From JACKCP01 sp050253255 (GTDB lineage: Bacteria; Desulfobacterota; Desulfobacteria; Desulfobacterales; JACKCP01), in assembly GCA_050253255.1 (NCBI GenBank), contig JBFWJK010000021.1, positions 1 through 29,207 of the forward strand: DNA of 29,207 nucleotides. Direction: 5' to 3'. Position 1 is the first letter of the stretch, and every line of letters starts with the position of its first letter. Positions 21,903-29,207 of the stretch are shown piece by piece. The translations under genes were made by a program, and so were the position numbers. The notes below the pieces were generated by a model. It was not told the DNA's origin and ran no database searches. It worked only from the letters and a program-made list of their open reading frames with translations.

Positions 21903-24125
21903 TCAGACCCGGAATCTTTCCACCATTGCTTTAAGCTGTTCTGCAAGATCTGAAAGTTCTTTGGAGCTTTTTTCGGCACTTTCACCTGCTCTGGTAATTT
22001 CCCTGACAGATTCATTTACATAGGAAATTTCATTAGTTATCAACCGGGAGTTTTCAGCCGAATTTTCAATTTCACTGCTTGTGTTCATAACTCCCTGCGC
22101 CGCCTGGCTGATGTTGTTTGAAATTTCAGAAGTTACTGCAGCCTGCTGTTCAATTGCAGCGGAAATTGAAGAAACAACCTGCTCCAGTTCATTGATAACC
22201 TTATTTATAATTTCAATATTTGATACCGCTTTATCTGTTGAAGACTGAACCTCGGAAATTTTGTCCCTTATGTCCACAGTTGAAGCCGAGGTCTGTGACG
22301 CAAGCTCCTTTATTTCAGATGCAACCACTGCAAATCCTTTTCCTGCATCGCCGGCTCTTGCCGCTTCAATTGTTGCGTTCAGCGCAAGAAGGTTGGTCTG
22401 GTCTGAAATGTCATTTATAGTTTGAGTAACTGAGCCTATTGAGCTTACAATTTCATCGAGTTTTGTAATTACCGAAGTCAGATTCTGTGATTCCTCCATG
22501 GCAGAACTGCTTATCTCTCTTCCTTTTTCAGCATTTTCAGCAATTTCCTTTATCGTTGCATCCATCTGCTCTGCCGCAGCTGAAACAGAATTGAGGTTTG
22601 ATGATGCCTGTTCCATGCTTGAGGCAGAAGACTGGTTGGTTGTGTTCATATTTTCAGCCGCATTAAGAACCTGTGTTGTTTTTTCCAGGGTTGATTTGGA
22701 GTTTTTTGCTACATTTCTGGCTGAATCAAGGATATTTCCGGAAAAAGATGAGACGGATACGGCATTTGAAGTAATTTCTTTTATCATTTCCTGAATTTTT
22801 TCCACAAAAACATTGAACCAGTGGGCCAGTGCGCCGAGTTCGTCTTTTGATGTAACTTCCATTCTTTTTGTAAGGTCTCCTTCTCCCATTGCTATGTCTT
22901 TTAAACTTTCCACAACAGAATTTATATTTTTTGATATTCTGCCGGCTGTAAAAAAGGAAGCCGCGCCTGTGAGTAAAACAAGGACAGCTACAACTGCAAA
23001 GGAGAACTTCATGATCTTCTTGAATATGACGTTCACATTATTGATAAAATCGAGAAATTCCTCTTCATATGTTGAAGCTGCAATGACCCAGCCCCAGGGT
23101 TCATAATATGTTACTGCTGCAATTTTTGCTCTGGAGTTTTTTTCACCCGGGTTTTTCCATCCGTATTTAAAAAAATTTACCTGACCGTTTTCAGATGCCA
23201 CTCCCTTATCAACCATATTTTTTACAATATTTTCACCTGCAGAATTTTTTATGTTTTCAAAATTTTTTCCTGATCCGTGTTCAGGATGAATTATGCTTTG
23301 ATATTTTATTGTGTCGGTTCCTCCTATGACAAAGGCATAACCTGTGTCTCCGACCTTTATGTTTTCTATTGCTTTTCTCAGTTCACCCACAGATTCCTGG
23401 GGCAGGCCAACATACAAAATGCCGGTTATATCACCGGAGTTATTTTTTACAGGTTTATATGCAGTAATATACCATTTATCCACAACATAGGCCCTGCCGA
23501 TATATGTGCGTCCGGAAAGAACGGTTTCTATCACCTTGTTCTTTTCACCCCCGGGATTGACTGCCGGAATAAATGTCCCGACAGCTCTTTGCTTATCTGT
23601 GTTCATTACATTCGTGGCAACTCTGAGCATATCTCCGTTTTCATTGATTCTTTGAAAAATTGTTGCAGTGCCTCCGACCATCTTCTTCACTTTATCAACA
23701 ATAAGGGCTTCTTCACTGAAGCTGGCTGTATACTTCAGGGGCTGATTTCCTACATAAAGCCTTGGCAGGGTTACAGTGGTTTTTTCTTTAGTGTATTGAT
23801 TTTCTATTTCAATTGACAATGAATCAGTCCCTGTTTTCAGGCCGCCTGCTGTTTCAAGCTCATTGGAAGCCACTGCGAGATCTCCTTCAAGCTTGTCTCT
23901 GAGGAGCAGGTCCTGGGTTTTTACCATGTTGTAAATACCTTCGCATACCAGACTGATCTCTTTTTCCATTTTTTTATTTAAAAGGATTCGGATGTCTTCT
24001 GTGCTGGAATTAACGATGAAGCTCATGGAGAGTATTATGGTAAAACCGACAATTACCGGTCCGGATGTGCCGAGCAGAAGAATTTTTCTTTTCAGCCCTG
24101 AATAAGACAAAAACCTGAATGCCAT
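21903..24125 (-). CDS. Methyl-accepting chemotaxis protein with Cache_3-Cache_2 sensor
   Basis: 740 aa. TM1 spans about 17-38. The periplasmic sensor (about 40-368) looks like a Cache_3-Cache_2 tandem: the first module ends in GDITGILYVGLP, and the second contains KVGDTGYAFVIGG, IHPEHGSGKNF and YYEPWGWVIAASTYEEEF. TM2 is about 372-394, then HAMP (about 395-450) and a cytoplasmic signalling rod. The highly conserved hairpin tip is ISDQTNLLALNATIEAARAG, followed by the KGFAVVASEIKELA block. There is no C-terminal pentapeptide for CheR tethering. Such Cache pairs often bind carboxylates or other small organic ligands; the ligand here is unknown. AAGGAG precedes the ATG. No chemotaxis kinase gene is nearby and no sigma-28 promoter was found. 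Confidence 0.95.
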   Translation of the reverse strand: MAFRFLSYSGLKRKILLLGTSGPVIVGFTIILSMSFIVNSSTEDIRILLNKKMEKEISLVCEGIYNMVKTQDLLLRDKLEGDLAVASNELETAGGLKTGTDSLSIEIENQYTKEKTTVTLPRLYVGNQPLKYTASFSEEALIVDKVKKMVGGTATIFQRINENGDMLRVATNVMNTDKQRAVGTFIPAVNPGGEKNKVIETVLSGRTYIGRAYVVDKWYITAYKPVKNNSGDITGILYVGLPQESVGELRKAIENIKVGDTGYAFVIGGTDTIKYQSIIHPEHGSGKNFENIKNSAGENIVKNMVDKGVASENGQVNFFKYGWKNPGEKNSRAKIAAVTYYEPWGWVIAASTYEEEFLDFINNVNVIFKKIMKFSFAVVAVLVLLTGAASFFTAGRISKNINSVVESLKDIAMGEGDLTKRMEVTSKDELGALAHWFNVFVEKIQEMIKEITSNAVSVSSFSGNILDSARNVAKNSKSTLEKTTQVLNAAENMNTTNQSSASSMEQASSNLNSVSAAAEQMDATIKEIAENAEKGREISSSAMEESQNLTSVITKLDEIVSSIGSVTQTINDISDQTNLLALNATIEAARAGDAGKGFAVVASEIKELASQTSASTVDIRDKISEVQSSTDKAVSNIEIINKVINELEQVVSSISAAIEQQAAVTSEISNNISQAAQGVMNTSSEIENSAENSRLITNEISYVNESVREITRAGESAEKSSKELSDLAEQLKAMVERFRV

Positions 24126-24364
24126 AGCTTTCTCCTTTTTATCTGATCAATGATTGAATGATGATAACATAAAGGTTTGTATATATTAATATAAAAATAA
24201 CGGAGGCGTACAAATTGCATTGTTAAAAAATAATACTGATATTTAAGCTGGTTACAAATGTTTTGAACAGGATTTATCAACAATGATAAAATTCCTGAAT
24301 TTACAATTTACAAAAGGGAAACCAGGTTTACCGGAGTTGTTCAGAAGTTTGGTTTTTTCTTGTT

Positions 24365-25213
24365 TTAAAAAGAACATTCCTTTTTTGCATAAACTGCAAT
24401 GTCCGGACTGTCTGGAGTAAATGGTTTTCCTGCGGCATCACTGAAGAATTGCATAACTCTGAATCCGTTCTCTTCCAGTTCCTTCTGCAATGAATCTTTT
24501 GTGAAGTACTGCAGCCAGTTGTAGACAACCCGTGTTTCTGACTGCTCAATTATGGTGTATTTATCAAGGCTTACCTTTTCTTGTTCATACCTGAAGGTAT
24601 TTAAGAAACCATAATATTTTTCAGGAGACCAGAAGCCGTTCAGCTGGTTTATTTCATATATTGCACACTCTTTTATTTCATTGAATCTGTTTATTGAGTG
24701 AACATCAAGAAACAGAGATCCGCCAGGCTTTAAAAAAGAATGAAATTTTTTGAGCAGAGTTTTTCTTTGAGCGGGACTCAGTGCACAATAATCACAAAAA
24801 ATCATTGTAATAAGATCAAACTTTTTTTCTGTTTTAAACTCAAGATAATTCTTATTAATGTAACAGATATCAAGCCCTTTTTGAGCGGCAATATTTTTTG
24901 CATATTCAATAGATGTTTTGGAAAAGTCAATACCAGTGACTTTGGCATGATTTTCAGCAAACAAGGTGGTGTAAAGGCCGGGGCCGCAGCCAAAATCTGC
25001 AATGGAGGTATTTGAATCTATTTTGAAATAATCAGATATCCATTTTACAGAACGGTTAATAAAATCCTTGTTACGGGATGCAAGATCAACAGTGTTATTC
25101 AAATGATACTCAAGCATTTTTTTTGAGGTATGATCATTGGTCCATAACTCTTCTGCTGTGTAAAACTCAAAAGGTTCAGGACGCGAATTTATTTTTTCAA
25201 GATTGTCACACAT
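24365..25213 (-). CDS. Class I SAM-dependent methyltransferase
   Basis: 282 aa from ATG 25213, preferred because AGAGG lies 8 nt upstream; an in-frame TTG at 25294 would add 27 residues without a ribosome site. SAM-binding motif I is IADFGCGPG (71-79), with the acidic residue of motif II in VTGIDFSKTS and a later LKPGGSLFLDVHS. The N-terminal segment (LWTNDHTSKKMLEYHL and ASRNKDFINRSVKWI) recalls a family of small-molecule methyltransferases of unknown substrate. It lies downstream of the protease gene at 25304, with about 90 nt between, and the two are probably co-transcribed. Confidence 0.88.
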   Translation of the reverse strand: MCDNLEKINSRPEPFEFYTAEELWTNDHTSKKMLEYHLNNTVDLASRNKDFINRSVKWISDYFKIDSNTSIADFGCGPGLYTTLFAENHAKVTGIDFSKTSIEYAKNIAAQKGLDICYINKNYLEFKTEKKFDLITMIFCDYCALSPAQRKTLLKKFHSFLKPGGSLFLDVHSINRFNEIKECAIYEINQLNGFWSPEKYYGFLNTFRYEQEKVSLDKYTIIEQSETRVVYNWLQYFTKDSLQKELEENGFRVMQFFSDAAGKPFTPDSPDIAVYAKKECSF

Positions 25214-25303
25214 TTGATTTGCCTCTTTAGTATAAAAAATGTCAGGATGGAATATAATAGTGATTGATCGCGAACACGGATTCTTTTCACTCAAGCATTT
25301 GTT

Positions 25304-26071
25304 TTATTCCCAGGTTATAGTCTGCTTTGAATAGTCAATACTGTATTTTACATTTTTTAAAAAGTTCATTCCAAGAAGGCCTGTGTAATGATCATTATTT
25401 CCTGAATAATTAATTATCGAGACTTGGAAATTTTTCAATTTATGAGGCCCCACCATGATATAGTCCAGACAGGCTTTTTCTGAATCGATTTTTCTACCGT
25501 CAGCAACTGTTGCATAGCTTTTTTCTCGTTTCCATAAATTAAGTCTGGAAGCTGCCTCGCCATGTATTACTGTAGTAGAGGCTCCAGTATCAAGAAGAAG
25601 CATGACCTGTATTATCTGGCTCTGATAAACCAGTCTCACAGGTATAAAAATTTGATGCCCTTTTACCAGAATCCTGCTGGTTTTAGAGTTGAAAGAATAG
25701 GGTGATATTTTGTTTGCAATTACTTCACTTGAGCCTAAATTTTTTGAGACGTATGCTTTTTCTACCTTAAGATTTTTAATATGTTTTAAAGGCCTTTTAT
25801 CTGAAAAATGCATAACACCTGAATTGTCAACCCATGAGTATATTCTGGGTTGATGTGAACTGATTTTTTGAGGAGGGAAAGAAATTTTTTTTCTTACATA
25901 TTTTTCAGGTTCTGTGTTTTTTTTAATTTTAGGCAGGTTAAACGATATTTTTATATTTTTCAATTCAGATAAATTTTTGCCATGGTTTTTATATAAATCA
26001 TAAAAAACAAATCCTGCAATGTGAATAAAAGTAATTAGTAAAAATATAAAAAAGAAAGTTAGTTTTTTCAC
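25304..26071 (-). CDS. Membrane-anchored retropepsin-like aspartic protease with DUF4124 segment
   Basis: 255 aa. A single N-terminal membrane helix (about 5-26) places the rest in the periplasm. Residues about 77-92 (RIYSWVDNSGVMHFSD) match the DUF4124 pattern Y-x-W-x-D-x2-G-...-F-S-D. The C-terminal part (about 140-255) is a single retropepsin-like domain, with catalytic DTG at 161-163 (LLLDTGASTTVI), the ADGR segment (190-193) and GLLGMNFLKNV near the end; single-domain forms work as homodimers. Substrate unknown. Its combination with a methyltransferase gene is not explained. The lysine-rich, very AT-rich linker (about 30-75) is likely unstructured. Confidence 0.85.
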   Translation of the reverse strand: MKKLTFFFIFLLITFIHIAGFVFYDLYKNHGKNLSELKNIKISFNLPKIKKNTEPEKYVRKKISFPPQKISSHQPRIYSWVDNSGVMHFSDKRPLKHIKNLKVEKAYVSKNLGSSEVIANKISPYSFNSKTSRILVKGHQIFIPVRLVYQSQIIQVMLLLDTGASTTVIHGEAASRLNLWKREKSYATVADGRKIDSEKACLDYIMVGPHKLKNFQVSIINYSGNNDHYTGLLGMNFLKNVKYSIDYSKQTITWE

Positions 26072-26163
26072 TGCTGAGTTTCCATTGATAAATATTCAGA
26101 ATAAATTTAATCACGTTTCATATTATTTTATGTACTAAAATATTCCGGAAAATTCAACGGATG

Positions 26164-27798
26164 CTAAATTGCCCTGTGATCTCTTCCTGTTTTTGACAGG
26201 TAGTACTCATAATCGCCTTCATAGGCGGTCATCTGTCCATGGTCTATTTCAAAAACCCGGTTGACGAGCTCTCTTATGAAGTATCTGTCATGGCTTACCA
26301 GTATAATTGTGCCTGCAAATTTCTGAAGAGCATGAAGAAGTATTTCACGGGACTGGATATCAAGATGGTTGGTAGGTTCATCAAGAATAAGAACGTTTAC
26401 AGGACGGGCCAGAATAGAGGCAATAACGACCCGGCTTTTTTCTCCGCCGGATAATGAGCTGATTTTTTTTTCAACCTGATCACCTGAAAACAGGAAGGCT
26501 CCGCAAAGATTCATTATAACTCCCCGGCCTTCAAGGGGAAGATTTTCCTGAATGGTTTCAAAAACGGTTTTAGACGGATCAAGAATATCCATTGAGTGCT
26601 GGCTGAAGTATCCGATATTTACATTGGCTCCGGTTTTTAATGATCCTTTAGTTGGTTCTGTCTTATTTGCAAGCACCTTTAAAAGGGTTGATTTCCCGGC
26701 TCCGTTTATACCGACAACTGCAATTTTATCTTCACGCTGAACCATTCCAGATAAATCTGTAAAAACTGTTTTTTCAGGCATAGCGGGTGTATTCCATGTT
26801 TTGCCAAGATTTTTAAAAACAAAAACATCATCACCTGTTCTTGGAGGTTGTTTAAATTCAAATTTTATAACCTTTTGCTGTGGAGGCAGTTCAATACGTT
26901 CAATTTTTTCAAGTTTTTTAATACGTGACTGTACCTGGGCAGCATGCGAAACCCTTGCCTTGAATTTTGCAATGAAGTTTTCTTCCTTTGCAATCATTTC
27001 CTGCTGTCTGCGGTGACTGGCGATAAGCTCAGCCATTCTCACTTCCCGTTCCCTGAGATAATAATCGTAGTTACCGGAGTAAGTTGTTGTTGCACCATTG
27101 GAAACTTCAATTATACGGCTGACAACACGGTTCATGAAATCGTGATCATGACAGGTCATGAGAACTGCACCTTTAAAATCATTTATGAGCCAGTTTTCAA
27201 GCCAGATTATGGATTCCATGTCAAGATGGTTTGTGGGTTCGTCAAGAAGGAGAACATCGGGACTTAGTGTAAGTATTTTTGCCAGTGCAATCCGCATTTT
27301 CCAGCCGCCGCTGAATGATTCAACTGGTCTGTCGTAATCGTTTGGGCCTATGCCAAGTCCTGTAAGAATTGTCTGGGCTCTGGTTTCAAGGTCATAACCG
27401 CCCCGGTTTTCGAATTCTTCGGACACATCACCGTATTCCAAAAGGAGAGTTTCCATAGCATCATCATCCATGGGTTCAACCATGGCAGCTTCCATTTCCC
27501 GCATTTTTTTACCCAGAGCAACAATGTCTGAAGATTCAGACATTACTTCGGCAAGTGCTGATCTGCCGGACATTTCCCCTACATTCTGTGAAAAATATCC
27601 GACCTTTGTTTTTTTTGAAATGGAAATCTCACCGCTGTCTTTTGACTCACGGCCGGTAATCAGTCTGAAAAGAGTTGTTTTTCCTGTGCCGTTGGGGCCG
27701 ACAAGTCCTGTTCCTGATCCCGGAAGAATCTGAAAGCCTGCATTTTTAAAAAGAATCTGGTCGCCGTGCTGTTTTGAAATATTTGTTAAATGAATCAT
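26164..27798 (-). CDS. ABC-F family ATPase (ribosome-associated translation factor type)
   Basis: 544 aa with two fused ABC domains and no membrane segment. Domain 1 has Walker A GPNGTGKTT, signature SFSGGWKMRIALAKIL and DEPTNHLDMESIIWLE. Domain 2 has GINGAGKST, SLSGGEKSRVVIASIL and DEPTNHLDIQSRE. The basic helical linker between them (REREVRMAELIASHRRQQEM to LEKIERIELPPQ) is the P-site tRNA interaction motif region of ABC-F proteins. These bind the ribosomal exit site and help stalled or initiating ribosomes. The linker looks most like the YbiT/YheS group, though a resistance-type role cannot be excluded from sequence alone. AGGA lies before the ATG. Confidence 0.92.
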   Translation of the reverse strand: MIHLTNISKQHGDQILFKNAGFQILPGSGTGLVGPNGTGKTTLFRLITGRESKDSGEISISKKTKVGYFSQNVGEMSGRSALAEVMSESSDIVALGKKMREMEAAMVEPMDDDAMETLLLEYGDVSEEFENRGGYDLETRAQTILTGLGIGPNDYDRPVESFSGGWKMRIALAKILTLSPDVLLLDEPTNHLDMESIIWLENWLINDFKGAVLMTCHDHDFMNRVVSRIIEVSNGATTTYSGNYDYYLREREVRMAELIASHRRQQEMIAKEENFIAKFKARVSHAAQVQSRIKKLEKIERIELPPQQKVIKFEFKQPPRTGDDVFVFKNLGKTWNTPAMPEKTVFTDLSGMVQREDKIAVVGINGAGKSTLLKVLANKTEPTKGSLKTGANVNIGYFSQHSMDILDPSKTVFETIQENLPLEGRGVIMNLCGAFLFSGDQVEKKISSLSGGEKSRVVIASILARPVNVLILDEPTNHLDIQSREILLHALQKFAGTIILVSHDRYFIRELVNRVFEIDHGQMTAYEGDYEYYLSKTGRDHRAI

Positions 27799-27906
27799 AT
27801 CCGTGTCCTGAAAAAATCAATGCATCTACCATGGGAAGTGTTGAATTGCAAGGAAATCATTGGATTAATTGAGTGGATATCTATTTAATTTAAGAGCTTT
27901 GCTCAA

Positions 27907-27955
27907 AAAACTAAAAACTTAACTTCAGACTTTTTTTTCTCTTGTTTTTAGTTTT
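27907..27955 (-). terminator. Terminator of the Cache-domain sensor gene
   Basis: AAAACTAAAAAC and GTTTTTAGTTTT pair perfectly over twelve bases (27907-27918 with 27944-27955) with a 25-nt loop. On the minus strand the right arm runs into TTTTTT. It begins 3 nt after the sensor stop. The stem is AT-rich, so the strength is moderate. Confidence 0.6.
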
Positions 27956-27957
27956 GT

Positions 27958-29019
27958 TTATTCATCCGGATCTATGTCAGGATAATACTTTTTGAGGCAT
28001 TCCTGGCATATACCATGACTGAACTCAGCATCTGAGTGTTCAAGGATATATTTTTCGATTTGGTTCCAGTATCCTTTGTCATCGCGGATTTTTTTGCAAT
28101 GTGAACAAATGGGGAGCAATCCCTTTAATTGCTTTACTTCTTTTAGTGTTTTTTCTGCTTTTTCTTTCTGGGCTACCAAACTGTTTGTATACTGCTCAAT
28201 TTTACCCTCATAAGATGATATTAAGCGGCTAATCTGTCTTTCAAAAAAGACTATAACCACAATTGATATCAGGGAGGCAAAAAATGCAATTGAAAATGAA
28301 CGAAATCTTTGTGTTTTAAGTGTATTTTGCATTTTTTCAGTTTCTTTTTCAATAAGCTGATCCACATCATCAAGATAAACACCAGTTGCTACTACCCAGT
28401 CATATGGCTCGTAAAGTTTGGCAAAGGTCATTTTATGTGCAATTTTTTTTGAATTTAATTTTTTGAAATAATAATCGAAATATAACTCCCCGTTTTTTTT
28501 AACGCCGTTTAGTTCTTCTTCGTAAGGCCGTGCCCCCATTATATCCGCAGTATTGGTAGAAAGCCACGAACCTTCGGTTTCAGGAAGATTGGGATGGATC
28601 TGTCGCAGTGCATAGTTGTCTCCGCCCTCATAATTTACTATACGATTAACCCAAACGTAGCCGTCATCAATAAGACGCATCTCCCTGATATATTTGCTGA
28701 TACGATTTATGCTTTCAGCTTTTATCTGTTCTTTTGTCAGCTCCTTTGAAGCATATTCCTCATTGACCTGAGCCCTTTCCTGTTGAATATAGTATATTGT
28801 CCGTTCAACTGAGTTACGCAGAAATCTTTTTTTTTCATTTATGATCGATTCCGCTAATTGATCAATTTTAGCAGAGTATTCCTGGTTCAAACTCTTTGTG
28901 TAAATTAAAGAAAGGGCTGCAGCGAGAAGAATAATTCCTGAAACAGAACCTATATAAAAATAGAATCTGATTGTGTTTTTCCCTATCTTCTCAAAATTTT
29001 GTTCGATGTTTTCTGGCAT
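27958..29019 (-). CDS. Cache-domain membrane sensor with C-terminal cysteine cluster, no recognised output domain
   Basis: 353 aa. TM1 about 19-40. The periplasmic sensor (about 43-235) is a Cache domain, seen in IDDGYVWVNRIVNYEGGDN, RQIHPNLPETEG and TFAKLYEPYDWVVATGVYLD. TM2 about 242-259. A coiled-coil-like stretch (about 262-300) leads to a compact cysteine motif: Cys305-x2-Cys308 (LLPICSHCKKIRDDKGYWNQIEKYI) and Cys338-x2-Cys341 (FSHGICQECLKKYYPD), a zinc-site pattern that I recall as the tail of many sensor proteins. No kinase, GGDEF, EAL or methyl-accepting domain follows. It may signal by protein-protein contact through the metal site. The role is uncertain, and the domain order is well supported. 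Confidence 0.85.
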   Translation of the reverse strand: MPENIEQNFEKIGKNTIRFYFYIGSVSGIILLAAALSLIYTKSLNQEYSAKIDQLAESIINEKKRFLRNSVERTIYYIQQERAQVNEEYASKELTKEQIKAESINRISKYIREMRLIDDGYVWVNRIVNYEGGDNYALRQIHPNLPETEGSWLSTNTADIMGARPYEEELNGVKKNGELYFDYYFKKLNSKKIAHKMTFAKLYEPYDWVVATGVYLDDVDQLIEKETEKMQNTLKTQRFRSFSIAFFASLISIVVIVFFERQISRLISSYEGKIEQYTNSLVAQKEKAEKTLKEVKQLKGLLPICSHCKKIRDDKGYWNQIEKYILEHSDAEFSHGICQECLKKYYPDIDPDE

Positions 29020-29121
29020 GAGCAGTCTCTGTTTGGGTTGCAGGAAAATTTAAAACCTGAAGAAGAGCAGGCCGCTTATAGGTAAGCGCTCAATAAACCC
29101 CATCTATTCAAATCCCAAAAT

Positions 29122-29207
29122 TTATGAAATAGAATTTATATCCGGCAGTACATTTTTGTCAATGTATTGAGGAAGAAGTGCTTTGTAATCTTCTTCATGA
29201 AGTGCAT
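29122..29207 (-). CDS. C-terminal end of a gene running off the right edge
   Basis: The minus-strand frame open at the window edge encodes 27-28 residues (ALHEEDYKALLPQYIDKNVL and more) ending at TAA (29122-29124). Composition is protein-like. The protein family is not recognisable from so short a tail, and the start is outside the window. Confidence 0.5.
   Translation of the reverse strand, partial: ALHEEDYKALLPQYIDKNVLPDINSIS

Noticed and set aside
23277..23816. 179-residue plus-strand open frame
   Set aside because: Lies antisense inside the chemoreceptor gene, with no family features; a shadow of the real coding strand.
24126..24364. Gap upstream of the chemoreceptor, inspected for a sigma-28 chemotaxis promoter
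   Set aside because: No TAAA-N15-GCCGATAA-like sequence was found, and no other structure stood out.
1..29207. CRISPR arrays, insertion sequences, tRNA or rRNA genes
   Set aside because: No regularly spaced repeats, transposase genes, terminal repeats or cloverleaf sequences were seen on reading through, though weak tRNA-like folds cannot be fully excluded by eye.

Overview
The window is an AT-rich, gene-dense bacterial chromosome segment. A Desulfobacterota (probably Desulfobacterales) anaerobe is my best inference. The reasons are beta-oxidation genes under an apparent sigma-54 promoter, cysteine-rich small proteins, MoaA, D-serine dehydratase, a DUF4405-type membrane cytochrome, and a possible selenocysteine-coded small protein. 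No rRNA, tRNA, CRISPR array, insertion sequence or phage gene was recognised.

Layout. 1-1315: 5'-truncated selO. 1641-4321: a two-gene membrane operon (TIGR03545-like protein, then DUF4405 protein) ending at a hairpin shared with the convergent MscS-like gene (4366-6051). 6244-7415: a small membrane protein and a periplasmic solute-binding protein. 7427-8983: a sigma-54 activator, divergent from an acyl-CoA dehydrogenase, crotonase and SDR cluster (9356-12790). The gap between them holds a near-consensus -24/-12 promoter and two matching dyad sites. 12832-15489 (minus): MFS exporter, HepT/MntA toxin-antitoxin pair and CcdA. 15761-16600 (minus): proC. 16790-17683 (plus): a zinc-ribbon ORF interrupted by an in-frame TGA, a six-cysteine protein and a PaaI-like hotdog thioesterase. 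17692-21386 (minus): yjdM, moaA, dsdA and a small SDR. 21574-24125 (minus): a small secreted protein and a Cache-type chemoreceptor. 24365-29019 (minus): methyltransferase, membrane-anchored retropepsin-like protease, ABC-F ATPase and a Cache sensor with a C-terminal cysteine cluster. The right edge holds the tail of another minus-strand gene.

Two regions stand out. At 16790-16987 a four-cysteine zinc-ribbon reading frame is interrupted by TGA at codon 19. The bases from that TGA onward can fold into a long hairpin with a G-first apical loop at a bacterial SECIS-like distance, and the downstream gene overlaps the distal stop codon. This is a candidate undescribed selenoprotein. At 8984-9355 the regulatory logic is readable: two 22-bp dyads (20 of 22 bases shared) flank the gap between the activator and a sigma-54 promoter driving fatty-acid-type catabolic genes. 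The crotonase of that operon lacks both standard hydratase glutamates.
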